Shown here piece after piece: positions 43,679-52,208 of a DNA stretch of 64,000 bases. Every line of letters begins with the position of its first letter. Position 1 is the stretch's first letter. Origin of the DNA: Streptomyces sp. Sge12 (GTDB taxonomy: Bacteria > Actinomycetota > Actinomycetes > Streptomycetales > Streptomycetaceae). The DNA lies in assembly GCF_002080455.1 (NCBI RefSeq), contig NZ_CP020555.1, forward strand, positions 7,678,501-7,742,500, written 5' to 3'. Made by a program: the position numbers and the translations under genes. Below the pieces are notes generated by a model. It ran no database searches and was not told the origin of the DNA. It saw only the letters and a program-made list of their open reading frames with translations.

Positions 43679-44146
43679 ATGGGTTTGGTGATCTTGTTCT
43701 TCCTGCTGTGTTTCGTGGCCGGTTGGGCCTTGGCCCTCGCCGGGCTCGGGTACGCCTCCGTGCAGCTGTGGCGAAGCCGACGGCAGCCATGGGTACGGGA
43801 TCACGGGCATCCGTTCGTCCGGCTGCTGCTCCCGGCCCCCGCGTACCTCCGCTTCGACAGGGCGCTCGCCGTCACGGTGCTGCTGGCCGACCTGTGGCTG
43901 GTGTCGGGGGTCGTGGTGCTCGGCGCGGACGGCATCTTCACCGAGGAGTGGATGGGATACCCCGGCATGATGGATCCCGGCGGCCAGGGCTACCAGGCAG
44001 CGGCGGTGGCCCTGCTGCGGGCGACGGCCTGGTGGAGCGCCCTGGCCGCGGTCCTCGGCCGGTGCTGGACCACAACGGCCGTACAACTGTCCGTTCTTCC
44101 GCTGTCGGCGCTCTGGATCGCCTCGTTCGACACCTACTACACGTAA
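43679..44146 (+). CDS. DUF6234-like membrane protein
   Basis: 155 residues if the ATG of MGLVILFFLL is used. Upstream in-frame GTG codons (for example 43527) are possible, so the start is uncertain. Three to four hydrophobic segments, with LWRSRRQPWVRDHGHPF in the first loop and WWSALAAVLGRCWTTTAVQ near the end, match the small actinobacterial membrane family DUF6234. It diverges from the sigma-lectin fusion. Function unknown. Confidence 0.65.
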   Translation: MGLVILFFLLCFVAGWALALAGLGYASVQLWRSRRQPWVRDHGHPFVRLLLPAPAYLRFDRALAVTVLLADLWLVSGVVVLGADGIFTEEWMGYPGMMDPGGQGYQAAAVALLRATAWWSALAAVLGRCWTTTAVQLSVLPLSALWIASFDTYYT

Positions 44147-44247
44147 CCGCGCGCAGGAGATCCGAGCCGGGCCCGGGCCGTGTCCGGCGCGCCGATTCCG
44201 CCTATGCTCCGTGGGGTTGCGGGTACGGCGAGACGAAGGACACGGGG

Positions 44248-45096
44248 ATGAGCGCACACGGGGGCGGCGGCGGGCCCTGGAATCCGTACGGAGCCGGACA
44301 ACCGCCCGTTGCGGGCTGGCCGTCGGCCCCGGTACCGCCGGCCGCCGCACGCCGGCTGACCTTCGGACAGCTCTTCAACCCCATCGCCGTGGGCCGCGCG
44401 GTGTTCACGCCGTCCCGGCCGGACCGCGTGCACGATCCGATGGTGAAGCGGGTGCAGATCCTGCGAACGGCCGTCGGACTCGTCGCCATCACCTGGATGC
44501 TGCTGACCTACGGGCTGGCAGCGGACGCCGACGCCGTGGTCGACGACCGCTTCGGCCAGATCCGTACCGCCCTGATCGTGCTGGCGGTGACCTTCCCGGT
44601 CGCCGTCGCCGCCTTCGTCGCATCGGCCCGCCCGCCCCACCGGCGCCTGTTCCTGCGCCGCGCGGCCAAGCCGGCCGGGGCGCTGCTCGCGCTGGTCGTC
44701 ACGCTCGCCGTGCCGCGCCTGATCACCGGGCTCGGCTACGTGGACGAGCACACGGACTGGACGGCGTCCGCAGGGCGGGTGGTGCTGCTGTTCGCCCTGG
44801 GAGCCTTCCTGTTGTGGCTCGCCCCCTTCGCCCTCTACGGCATCGGGCAATCACTCGTCCACGTCTTCCGGACGGCAGACCTCCACGAGACCGTGCCACC
44901 ACTGCTCGCGATGCTCCTGGTATGGGAACTGGCCCTCTTCGACCTGTTCCGGGGCGCCTACCACAGCGTCCCCCTCGGGGCCCGGCTGGCCTTCCTCCTG
45001 GGAGCACCGCTGTCCGTCACCGTCGTGGCGATGTGGGAGCTGCGCCGGCTGCGCATGCGCCACGGCATCACCCTGCGCGGAGCGCTGCTGCGCTGA
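44248..45096 (+). CDS. Integral membrane protein
   Basis: 282 residues from an ATG with AAGGA about eight bases upstream. A Gly/Pro-rich N terminus precedes RRLTFGQLFNPIAVGRAVFTP, then about six membrane helices (85-255) and a basic C terminus (ELRRLRMRHG). It lies 101 nt after the DUF6234-like gene and ends at a hairpin at 45110. I do not recognise the family; the N-terminal layout resembles small actinobacterial proteins of unknown role. Confidence 0.82.
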   Translation: MSAHGGGGGPWNPYGAGQPPVAGWPSAPVPPAAARRLTFGQLFNPIAVGRAVFTPSRPDRVHDPMVKRVQILRTAVGLVAITWMLLTYGLAADADAVVDDRFGQIRTALIVLAVTFPVAVAAFVASARPPHRRLFLRRAAKPAGALLALVVTLAVPRLITGLGYVDEHTDWTASAGRVVLLFALGAFLLWLAPFALYGIGQSLVHVFRTADLHETVPPLLAMLLVWELALFDLFRGAYHSVPLGARLAFLLGAPLSVTVVAMWELRRLRMRHGITLRGALLR

Positions 45097-45109
45097 GCTG
45101 CTGAGCCGA

Positions 45110-45127
45110 GCCACCCCAACGGGTGGC
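45110..45127 (+). terminator. Hairpin GCCACCC-CAAC-GGGTGGC
   Basis: Perfect 7-bp stem with a tetraloop, 13 bases after the membrane-protein stop codon. Confidence 0.6.
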
Positions 45128-45325
45128 ATGCCCGCTCGACCCGCCGCCGCCCCCGCCCGAGGGGTGTCACCCTGGACGCGTCGACCTGCCGGCCCGTCCG
45201 GCCCGTCCGGCCCGCCGGGGCCGTCGCCGCTCGCCCGGCCGGTTGGTGCGGAGACCGGCCGAGATGATCTCATGGGCGGGCACGGCGCGTCGGCAGAGCG
45301 GCCGAACGCGGGGGAAGGACATGTG

Positions 45326-45820
45326 GTGGGCGAGCGGAAAGCCGTGGGTGTCACGGTCACGGATTTGGTCGAGGCCGCCACGGACGGCCAGAGCGGCGCC
45401 CTGTGGCGGCTCCGGAAGAAGGGCCGGCAGCTCGACGCGAACCTGGTGCGCCTCCTGCCCGGCGGCGAAATCGCCCTGCACCGGGAGCCGGAGGTCGACG
45501 TACTGCTCGCCGTCGTACAGGGCGGCGGTTCCCTGACCCTGGACGGCGCCGGGGCGGAGATCGTGCCCGGCTCCCTCACCCTGCTGCCGCGCGGAGCGTC
45601 CCGCTCGCTGCGGGCCGGCCCCGAAGGACTGGTGTTCCTCACCGCGCACCGCAGACGGGCGGGCATGGCCATCGGCCGGCCTCCCCGCACCGAACCCCTC
45701 ACGCCGCAGTGCCCGGTCCACCTCGTCTGCGAGTCGTGCCACCGGCACGCCATCGAGGCCGACGCCCGGTACTGCAGCTGGTGCGGTACCCGCCTCGTCC
45801 CCCGGGCCGACCCGGGCTGA
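45326..45820 (+). CDS. Cupin-like protein with C-terminal zinc ribbon
   Basis: 164 residues from a GTG six bases after GGAAGGA; upstream in-frame starts lack such a site. Residues about 20-110 read as a cupin barrel (LLPGGEIALHREPEVDVLLAVVQGGG, given in part, and IVPGSLTLLPRGASR), the kind used to sense or bind small molecules. The C-terminal CESCHRH and YCSWCG pairs form a zinc ribbon. The combination suggests a sensor that also binds protein or nucleic acid; that is inference. Tandem CCGGCCCGT repeats lie upstream (about 45186-45215). Confidence 0.72.
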   Translation: MGERKAVGVTVTDLVEAATDGQSGALWRLRKKGRQLDANLVRLLPGGEIALHREPEVDVLLAVVQGGGSLTLDGAGAEIVPGSLTLLPRGASRSLRAGPEGLVFLTAHRRRAGMAIGRPPRTEPLTPQCPVHLVCESCHRHAIEADARYCSWCGTRLVPRADPG

Positions 45821-45835
45821 GGGGGCACGCGGCGC

Positions 45836-46633
45836 CTACGGCCGCGGGTGGAGGGGAACCGGGACGCGCGGCAGGTCGATGCCGAAGTGGTCGCGATAGG
45901 CGGCCAGCACCTCGCCGTCGCCGGTCAGCGCCCGCTCGGTCCGTTCCCCGGCGGCCGTCACCGTCAGGACCCGGTCGCTGAGGGTGATCCTGCCGGTCTC
46001 CGACAGCAGCGAGCACACCGGCTTGCGGGTGAAACCGGACGCGGGCGAAGTGCTGTGCCACCAGGCCCCGGTCACGAAGTCGGACAGGACCCGGGGGCGC
46101 GTCTCCAGCCGGTACTGCGGCACGCCGTCCTGGATGACGTCGAGGTCCCCGTGCGGGCCGTCGGCCGGCACGATCCGGAACACCCCGCCCGGGTCGGACT
46201 GCTCACCGCGCTCGTCGAAGGCCAGCGGGAAGTGGCTGTGGTCGCCGAAACCCACGTCCACCAGCCACGCCCGCCCGTCCTCGGACTCGACGCGCAGCGC
46301 CAGGTGGTCGTACGGGACGCCCGGCCCGCCGCCGGCGGCGTACACCCGGGCCTGCAGCAGCTCCACCCGGTACCCCAGGGAGCGCAGCAGCAGCGCGAAC
46401 GCCCCGTTCAGCTCGTAACAGAACCCGCCGCGGCCGCCGAACAGCTTGTCGAGCAGCGCGTCCGCCTCCAGCACGATCGCCTGACCGAGGTGGATGGACA
46501 GGCTCTCGAAGGGAACGGTCCGCAGATGCCGAAGGTGCAGGTCGCGCAGGGCCTGCGCACTCGGCGACACCGGGCGCTGCGCCCCGATCCGCCGCAGGTA
46601 CGCGTCGGCCCGTGATGTGGGAAGGTCTTCCAT
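45836..46633 (-). CDS. Arylamine N-acetyltransferase
   Basis: 265 residues from the ATG of MEDLPTSRADAYL; an upstream in-frame start would add 12 residues. The Cys-His-Asp triad is plain: Cys 72 in RGGFCYELN, His 110 in YDHLAL and Asp 126 in VDVGFGD, at the usual distances. The enzyme moves acetyl groups from acetyl-CoA to arylamines or hydrazines, and homologues close amide bonds in ansamycin antibiotics. No polyketide genes are near, so detoxification is likelier. It is convergent with the cupin gene. Confidence 0.94.
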   Translation of the reverse strand: MEDLPTSRADAYLRRIGAQRPVSPSAQALRDLHLRHLRTVPFESLSIHLGQAIVLEADALLDKLFGGRGGFCYELNGAFALLLRSLGYRVELLQARVYAAGGGPGVPYDHLALRVESEDGRAWLVDVGFGDHSHFPLAFDERGEQSDPGGVFRIVPADGPHGDLDVIQDGVPQYRLETRPRVLSDFVTGAWWHSTSPASGFTRKPVCSLLSETGRITLSDRVLTVTAAGERTERALTGDGEVLAAYRDHFGIDLPRVPVPLHPRP

Positions 46634-46681
46634 CCCGCCAGTCTCACAACCCGCCCCCGCCCCCGCCATACGCCGCTGGAC

Positions 46682-47100
46682 CTAGGCCGGGAAGCGGGCG
46701 AGGGGTGCGTCCTGGGCGAAGAAGGTCTTCGCACGGATCGACGCCCGCTCGTCGGCCCGCACCTGGCCCGGACGGGACGCGTTGCCGAGCAGTACCCCGC
46801 CGAAGCGCATCCGCATGTACGCCGCGGTGTGGTGCAGGCCGGTCACCAGGCCGCCGGCGCGGGCCTCGTCGTGGTCCGCCATGGCCGTCACGCCCCACAG
46901 GGTCCTGCCCGCCATCCGCTGCTTGAAGTCCGAGCCGGGGGAGGTGAGCCAGCCCGACCAGTAGTCGAGGTAGCGCTTGGTGTGCGCGGAGAGCGCGTAC
47001 CAGTACAGGGGCGAGGCGATGACGACGTCGGTCGCCTCCAGCGTGGCCCGCTTGAGCATCGCCTCGCTCTCCCCGGGCACCCAGTCCCCGGTGGGTAACG
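46682..47100 (-). pseudogene. 5'-truncated NAD(P)H-dependent FMN reductase (flavodoxin-like)
   Basis: The minus strand reads GDWVPGESEAMLKRATLEAT, DVVIASPLYWYALSAHTKRY, YLDYWSGWL, then RMAGRTLWGVTAMAD and a complete C terminus. This is the second half of a flavodoxin-fold NAD(P)H oxidoreductase. The N-terminal FMN-phosphate loop and the first 60 or so residues are missing; upstream the frame becomes Pro/Arg-rich noise. It joins directly to a fragment of another gene (47106-47394), as after a deletion. Confidence 0.75.
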
Positions 47101-47105
47101 GTGCG

Positions 47106-47394
47106 CGGTGGGCCGGGCAGTGCGTCGGCCCGCGCGTTCGTCCGGGTGGCCGCGACGCGCTCGGGGGTGACGTACTCGCCGAGCTGCCCCCCGTCGGTCA
47201 GCAGTGCCTTGGCCTCGGGAACGCCCATGTGGGGAGCGGGAGTTCCGGTGTGCGCGAGTGCGGGGTAGTACAGCGACAGCAGTAACTCCCGTGTCGGCCG
47301 CCGGTACCCAGGGGCCCTTGCGCCCCCGGTCCACCAGGTGGAGGGTGTCGCGTCCCACGGCGAAGGCGCCGGTGGGACCTTGCCTGACTGTCAG
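47106..47394 (-). pseudogene. N-terminal fragment of a PAF-acetylhydrolase-like alpha/beta hydrolase, frameshifted
   Basis: One frame gives LTVRQGPTGAFAVGRDTLHL and GRKGPWVPAADT; after a frameshift near 47292 another continues RELLLSLYYPALAHTGTPAP and HMGVPEAKALLTDGGQ, ending TPERVAATRTNAR. This is the first 90 or so residues of the PAF-acetylhydrolase type of alpha/beta hydrolase (W-P then ELMVSLYYPA and APYM). The catalytic Ser-Asp-His part is absent and the reading runs into the flavodoxin fragment. Confidence 0.65.
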
Positions 47395-47744
47395 GGGTGG
47401 GTGCGGAGTTGGTCCGCCACGGCCGGGGTTTCCGGGGTGCGGGCGTGCAGATCCGGTCAAGCTGAGTGGCCGTCCGGTGAACCGCGATCGGCCGACAGCA
47501 GGTCAGCGGGGGCGGGGGTGCACGTCGCGGGCGGTGCGGCCCGCCGCCACGTCCGGCTACGGCACCGGCTGCGCCCGCTGTGAGCAGCCCGAACGACCAT
47601 TCGGTCGTCGGTATGCGAACGCTCTGTCCGTAAATCGGTCATCGACATGCGGTGTGCCCTCGGGTCGGACAGTCTGGTGCCGCAACGACGCGATATCGAA
47701 ACCAAATATCGCGTTCAACCTTTGAATCGAAAGTGAGTTTCGTC
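47395..47744. other. Intergenic region upstream of the subtilisin inhibitor
   Basis: 350 bases with no gene. The last 50 bases are A/T-richer and contain CGATAT-N9-ATATCG (47691-47711), a 6-bp dyad probably within the promoter or operator of the inhibitor gene. The rest shows nothing recognisable beyond possible further remains of the hydrolase gene. Confidence 0.5.
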
Positions 47745-48167
47745 GTGCGTCACCGCATCGCAGCCGCCTCCGCCGCCGCCCTTGTCTGTCTGGCCGGCAC
47801 CACCGGTATCGCGGCTGCTCAGCCCTCCAGCCTCTACGCCCCGTCCGCGCTCGTGTTCACCGTCGCGCAGGGCGACGACGAGGCGTCCACCGTCCTCCGG
47901 GCGTCCACCCTCAGCTGCGCCCCGACCGCCCTGGGCACCCACCCCGATCCGCAGGCCGCCTGCTCCGCGCTCAACGCCACCGGCGGAGCGCTGGACCGCC
48001 TGCTGGCCGCCCCGAACCCGGACCGCGTCTGCCCCATGCACTACGCCCCGGTCACCGTGACCGCCGACGGCGTGTGGAAGGGCAGCCGCGTCGCCTGGAA
48101 GCACACCTTCTCCAACGCCTGCGCCATGTCCGCGACCCTCAACGGGAACGCCGTCTTCGCGTTCTGA
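47745..48167 (+). CDS. Streptomyces subtilisin inhibitor (SSI family)
   Basis: 140 residues from a GTG; a GTG at 47733 is also in frame and neither has a strong ribosome site. A Sec signal peptide ends near IAAAQ. The mature protein starts SLYAPSALVFTVAQG and keeps the four cysteines (LSCAP, AACSAL, VCPMHY, SNACAMS) and the FAF C terminus. The reactive loop reads CPM-H: P1 is Met as in classical SSI, while the next residue is His rather than Val. It should block subtilisin-like proteases outside the cell, such as the S8 protease at 36784 or relatives. Confidence 0.95.
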   Translation: MRHRIAAASAAALVCLAGTTGIAAAQPSSLYAPSALVFTVAQGDDEASTVLRASTLSCAPTALGTHPDPQAACSALNATGGALDRLLAAPNPDRVCPMHYAPVTVTADGVWKGSRVAWKHTFSNACAMSATLNGNAVFAF

Positions 48168-48184
48168 GTACCCGCCCGTGGGCC

Positions 48185-48568
48185 TCAGGCGTCGTCGAAC
48201 TGCCGGCGCGAGGCCTCGATGTGACCGAGGTTGCGGTGGGTCCAGTCGCACATGCCGTGGACGGTCTCGCGCAGTCCCCGGCCCGGCCCGGTGAGGGTGT
48301 ACTCGACCTTCGGCGGCACCGTGGGGTGCACGGTCCGCACCACCAGTCCGTTGCGCTCCAGCATGCGCAGGTTCTGGGTGAGCATCTTGTGGCTGACGCC
48401 CTCCACCTCGTCGCGCAACTCACCGAAGCGCAGGGTCCGCTCACCCAGGGCCTCGATGATCAGGAGCGCCCACTTGTTGGCGACGTCCGAGAAGATCTCC
48501 CGTGCCAGCGAGTCGGCCCGCTTCAGCTCCACGTCCTCGGGCGAGGTGCCGAACTGCTTGGTCACCAT
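48185..48568 (-). CDS. HxlR-family winged-helix regulator
   Basis: 127 residues from an ATG. It shows the HxlR core: NKWALLIIEALGERTLRFGEL, GVSHKMLTQNLRMLERNGLV and the wing RTVHPTVPPKVEYTLT. There is a single Cys (in HGMCDW), outside the usual redox position. It is convergent with the SSI gene and divergent from a RidA-family gene, with direct repeats GGTTCCCCAGT between, so it probably controls that gene and itself. Confidence 0.93.
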   Translation of the reverse strand: MVTKQFGTSPEDVELKRADSLAREIFSDVANKWALLIIEALGERTLRFGELRDEVEGVSHKMLTQNLRMLERNGLVVRTVHPTVPPKVEYTLTGPGRGLRETVHGMCDWTHRNLGHIEASRRQFDDA

Positions 48569-48570
48569 AA

Positions 48571-48635
48571 GGTTCCCCAGTCACTAAAAAGTGCGTTCTT
48601 CCATGTCAGCGGTCACTCTCCTACGGTTCCCCAGT
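48571..48635. promoter_or_regulatory. Paired GGTTCCCCAGT repeats in the HxlR/RidA intergenic region
   Basis: The 11-mer occurs at 48571-48581 and again at 48625-48635, 54 bp apart (about five helical turns). CACTAAAAAGTG, a small dyad, lies beside the first copy. They probably bind the HxlR dimer. Confidence 0.5.
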
Positions 48636-48673
48636 AACCACAAGAGAGCATTGGACGACAAGGAGATGGGCGC

Positions 48674-49081
48674 ATGGCGATCACCCTGATGGACCCCGAC
48701 GGACTGCCGAAGATCGATGCCTACCGGCAGGTGGCCGTCGCGACCGGGTCGAAGCTGGTCTTCATCGCCGGGCAGGTCGCCTGGGACGCCGACGGGACCA
48801 CGGTGGGCGAAGGCGACCTGGCCGCCCAGGTCGAACAGTGCTACCTCAACATCGCCACCGCGCTCGCCGGGGCCGGCGGGTCCTTCGACGACGTGGCGAA
48901 ACTGACCCTGTACGTCGTCGACTGGACCCCCGACAAGATGCCCCTGGTCATGGACGGCATCGGCCGGGCGGCCGCACGGCTCGGCGTCACGCCCGTACCG
49001 CCCGGGAGCCTGCTGGGCGTCGCGGCGCTGGACGTACCCGAGCACCTCGTCGAGGTGGAGGCCGTCGCGGTCCTCGACTGA
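48674..49081 (+). CDS. RidA-family protein
   Basis: 135 residues from an ATG with AAGGAG eight bases upstream. It has the family's GQVAWDADGTTVGEGDLAAQ and LYVVDWTPD segments and a C-terminal DVPEHLVEVEAVAVL, typical of the YjgF/RidA trimer. Canonical RidA deaminates reactive enamines or imines using an Arg near 105; here that position region reads PPGSLLGVAALD without a clear equivalent Arg, so it may act differently. It diverges from the HxlR regulator and ends at a terminator. Confidence 0.9.
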   Translation: MAITLMDPDGLPKIDAYRQVAVATGSKLVFIAGQVAWDADGTTVGEGDLAAQVEQCYLNIATALAGAGGSFDDVAKLTLYVVDWTPDKMPLVMDGIGRAAARLGVTPVPPGSLLGVAALDVPEHLVEVEAVAVLD

Positions 49082-49094
49082 ACACCCCCCGCAC

Positions 49095-49142
49095 GCGGCG
49101 CCCCGCTCCCGGACCCTCCCCGGCCCGGCAGCGGGGCGCCGC
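49095..49142. terminator. Strong terminator hairpin
   Basis: GCGGCGCCCCGCT pairs perfectly with AGCGGGGCGCCGC (13-bp stem, 22-nt loop) between the convergent RidA and acyltransferase-fusion genes. Confidence 0.8.
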
Positions 49143-49152
49143 CCTGCTGCGC

Positions 49153-52100
49153 CTACCCCTTCCCTCCCCGGGCCGAGACGGTGACGTGGTCCACCCGCAT
49201 CGCATGGCCCGGCTCGGTCACGGGACCCGCGACCGCGCCGTCGGCCAGCGGCAGGCTGCCGCCGACCGCCACGTTGAGGATCAGGAACAGCCCGTGTTCC
49301 ACCGCCGCCCGCCACGTTCCGGGGTCCATCCGGTCGGCGCCGACCCGGTGGTACACGCGCCCGTCCAGGTACCAGCGCACCTCCTGCGCGCCGGGCGCGA
49401 GGTCGACCTCGACGGCGTACGAGTGGAAGGCCGTCCGGCAGCCGTCGCAGGGCTGCGGACCCGAGGTCAGGCCCGCCGGCTCCCGGCACGGGCCTCCTTC
49501 GAGGACACCGCAGTGCATCGTGGCGAAGACGGTGTCCCGCCCGTTCACGGACTCCATGATGTCGAGCTCCCCGACGCCCGGCCACCCCGTGTACCCGTCG
49601 CGCAGCGGTGCCCCCAGGGTCCAGAACGCGGGCCAGTATCCGGCCGCCCCCTCCCCGGTGACGTCCGGCAGCGCGATCGACGCCTCGATCCGCAGCGCCC
49701 CGCCGGGCGGCGGCGCGAAGTCGGAGCGCCGCGTCTCGATCCGACCCGAACTCCACCGGCCGTCCTTGTCGCGGGTGGGCACGATCTCCAGGGCGCCCTG
49801 CCCGTCGAGGCGGACGTTGTCCGTCGAGTCGGTCATGGTCTCGACCTCCCCGGTGCCCCACTGCGGCGCGGGGCAGCCCGGGTAGCAGGTGCCCAGGTCG
49901 TGGAGCCAGTTGACGGCGGACGGAGGGGTGCCCGCCGGACCGTCGAAGTCGTCGCGGAGCAACCGCGTCCACCCGTCGGCCCCCGGGGCGGCGCCGGGTC
50001 CGGCGGCCCCGGGGCCGCCGGCGGCCGCGGCGGGCAACAGCCCGGACTCCGTGAACATCCGCTCCAGCCGGTCGGTCAGGACCACGGCCGCCGCGTTCGT
50101 CAGGTGCGCGTCGTCGCGGTACAGCAGGATCCGGTCGAGCACCGCCGGGCAGGTCGGCCCGTCGCCCGGGCACAGGACCGGGTTCACACTGACGCTCCGT
50201 ACGCCCGGCAGCGCGCCCGATGCGATCCGCACCGCCAGCGGATCCGGCAGCTGGGCGTCCGCGCGGCTGAAGGCGCACGCGGCGGGGGAGTCGGGCCGGC
50301 CGGAGACGCACGCCGGAACGTCCGTACCGGGTACGGGGGTGTCCTCGATGTAGACGAGGGGTGCGCCCAGTGCCCGCAGCGGCGTCAGGGTCTTCTCCCA
50401 CGCCTCGGCCAGCAGCTTCGCGTCGTCGGTGTACCGGTTGAGCGAGGCGATCACGATGAGGCGGGGCCTGGGCTGCTGCTTCAGCCGCTCCAGGGCGTCC
50501 GCGCGCCAGGTGTCGCACTCCCGGTAGGCGCGGCCGAGCTGCGGGCTGTCCACCGTCAGCTCCGGCAGCGGGCAGCCCTGCTTCACCAACTCCTGCAGAG
50601 CCCAGCCCCGCTGTGATGCCAGCGCCAGCATCGGGGAGAACCACTGCCCGGCGTGCGAATCGCCGAGCAGCACGATCCGGTCCGGGCTGTCCACCGCGCC
50701 GAACAGGCAGGCGGGGCTCCGCGTCTCGGCCGGGGCCACTTCGCAGGCCCCGTCCGGCGGGAAGTCCGACCGCGCCTGCACGGGACTCGGCACCACCGGA
50801 CCGTCCACGAGCGGCGTGCCGGGCGTGCGGGCGAGCAGCGTGGGGCCCGAGGCGGCGCCCGGTGGCAGCCCCTGCGCGTCGACCGGGCCGGCCGGGCCGA
50901 GCACCCGCAGCGTCGTGGTCCCCACGACCAGCGCCAGGACCACCGGCAGCACGATCGCCGAGACGCCCACCGACAGGCCGCGGCGCGGGAGTTCGGAGAC
51001 CGTACGGCTGCGGCGCAGCGGCTGCTCCACCCAGCGCAGGGTGGCGAGGGCGGGCAGGACGGCCGCCAGCGTCAGCGCGGTCTTCGCGGGCCAGCCGAGC
51101 GGGCCGAGCCGCACCTCGGCGAGCACGAGCACCGGCCAGTGCCACAGGTACAGGTTGTAGGACAGCCGCCCGACGGCCCGCGGCGCCCGCCCCGACAGCA
51201 GCCGCCCGACGTCCCACGTGCCGGGGGTGTGCCGCTCGCCCCGGCCCGGTATCGCCGCGAGGATCACGGCCGCCGTGGCCAGGGTCGGCACGAGCGCCGC
51301 GTGGCCGGGGTACGGGGTCGCCGCGTCGTACGACACGACGCACCAGCCTATCGCCGCGGCCCCGGCCCAGCCGCACAGCAGCCGCAGCGGGCGGGGCCCG
51401 CGCATCAGGTGCCAGGGGAGCAGCGCGAGCAGTGCCCCGACGCCGAACTGCCAGACGCGCGAGGGCGTGCCGAGGTACGCGAGCGATACGGAGTGCTCGG
51501 TCCAGTACACGCCCAGGGCGAACGACGCCGCGGCCACCGGGGCGGCGGCGAGCACCACGACCAGGCGCACGGCCCGGCCCCGGCGGACCGCACGAGCCGT
51601 GCACAGCACCAGTACCGCCAGCAGCGGGGCCCAGAACAGGTAGAACTGCTCCTCGACGGCGAGGGACCAGAAGTGCAGCAGCGGGCTCTGGTCGTGACCA
51701 GCGGCGAGGTAGTCGGTCCGCTGCGAGACGAAACGCCAGTTGGCGAAGGACAGCGCCGCCGCGACGACGTCGTACTCCAGGTCCGTGCGGCGCAGCGGTA
51801 CGGTCAGCCAGGCGCCGGCCGCGGCCACCGCGGCGAGCACCACGGCGGCGGAGGGCAGCAGCCGCCGGGCCCGCCGGGAGAAGAAGTCACCGAGCCGTAT
51901 CCGGCCGGTCGTGATCGCTTCCCGCACCAGCAGCCCGGTGATCAGGTAGCCGGAGATGACGAAGAAGACGTCCACGCCGACGAAACCGCCGGTCGTCCAG
52001 GGGATCCCGGCGTGGAAGGCGAGCACCGCGAGGACGGCGACCGCCCGCAGGCCCTCGATGTCGGGCCGGAAAGCGGAGCGGTGCGGGCTGGGCCCGGACT

Positions 52101-52194
52101 CGCCGCCCGAGCGGGATCCGGACGGCAGCTCTCCGGCCCGCGCGGCCGCGGCCCCGCGGGGCCGGCGCCGGCCGGGGGTGAGGAGGTAGGACAT
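49153..52194 (-). CDS. Triple fusion: acyltransferase-3 membrane domain, SGNH domain and GH16 glycanase
   Basis: 1013 residues from the ATG of MSYLLTPGRRR. Residues about 42-410 are an OafA-type acyltransferase: RPDIEGLRAVAV, catalytic-type His 61 in FHAG, VDVFFVISGYLIT, about ten membrane helices. Residues about 480-720 form an SGNH esterase/transferase domain (GDSHAGQW near 506; DDAH late). Residues about 755-1010 are a GH16 domain with the ELDIMES catalytic motif near 876. Acyltransferase-SGNH proteins are known, but fusion to a glycanase is not one I recognise. It lies 14 nt after a processive glycosyltransferase, suggesting that it acylates and trims the same glycan. Confidence 0.9.
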   Translation of the reverse strand: MSYLLTPGRRRPRGAAAARAGELPSGSRSGGESGPSPHRSAFRPDIEGLRAVAVLAVLAFHAGIPWTTGGFVGVDVFFVISGYLITGLLVREAITTGRIRLGDFFSRRARRLLPSAAVVLAAVAAAGAWLTVPLRRTDLEYDVVAAALSFANWRFVSQRTDYLAAGHDQSPLLHFWSLAVEEQFYLFWAPLLAVLVLCTARAVRRGRAVRLVVVLAAAPVAAASFALGVYWTEHSVSLAYLGTPSRVWQFGVGALLALLPWHLMRGPRPLRLLCGWAGAAAIGWCVVSYDAATPYPGHAALVPTLATAAVILAAIPGRGERHTPGTWDVGRLLSGRAPRAVGRLSYNLYLWHWPVLVLAEVRLGPLGWPAKTALTLAAVLPALATLRWVEQPLRRSRTVSELPRRGLSVGVSAIVLPVVLALVVGTTTLRVLGPAGPVDAQGLPPGAASGPTLLARTPGTPLVDGPVVPSPVQARSDFPPDGACEVAPAETRSPACLFGAVDSPDRIVLLGDSHAGQWFSPMLALASQRGWALQELVKQGCPLPELTVDSPQLGRAYRECDTWRADALERLKQQPRPRLIVIASLNRYTDDAKLLAEAWEKTLTPLRALGAPLVYIEDTPVPGTDVPACVSGRPDSPAACAFSRADAQLPDPLAVRIASGALPGVRSVSVNPVLCPGDGPTCPAVLDRILLYRDDAHLTNAAAVVLTDRLERMFTESGLLPAAAAGGPGAAGPGAAPGADGWTRLLRDDFDGPAGTPPSAVNWLHDLGTCYPGCPAPQWGTGEVETMTDSTDNVRLDGQGALEIVPTRDKDGRWSSGRIETRRSDFAPPPGGALRIEASIALPDVTGEGAAGYWPAFWTLGAPLRDGYTGWPGVGELDIMESVNGRDTVFATMHCGVLEGGPCREPAGLTSGPQPCDGCRTAFHSYAVEVDLAPGAQEVRWYLDGRVYHRVGADRMDPGTWRAAVEHGLFLILNVAVGGSLPLADGAVAGPVTEPGHAMRVDHVTVSARGGKG

Positions 52195-52208
52195 GACGAT
52201 GGTGCCTT

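Noticed and set aside
45186..45215. CCGGCCCGT tandem repeats as a regulatory array
   Set aside because: Low-complexity GC slippage upstream of the cupin gene; no dyad or known site, so noted only with that gene.
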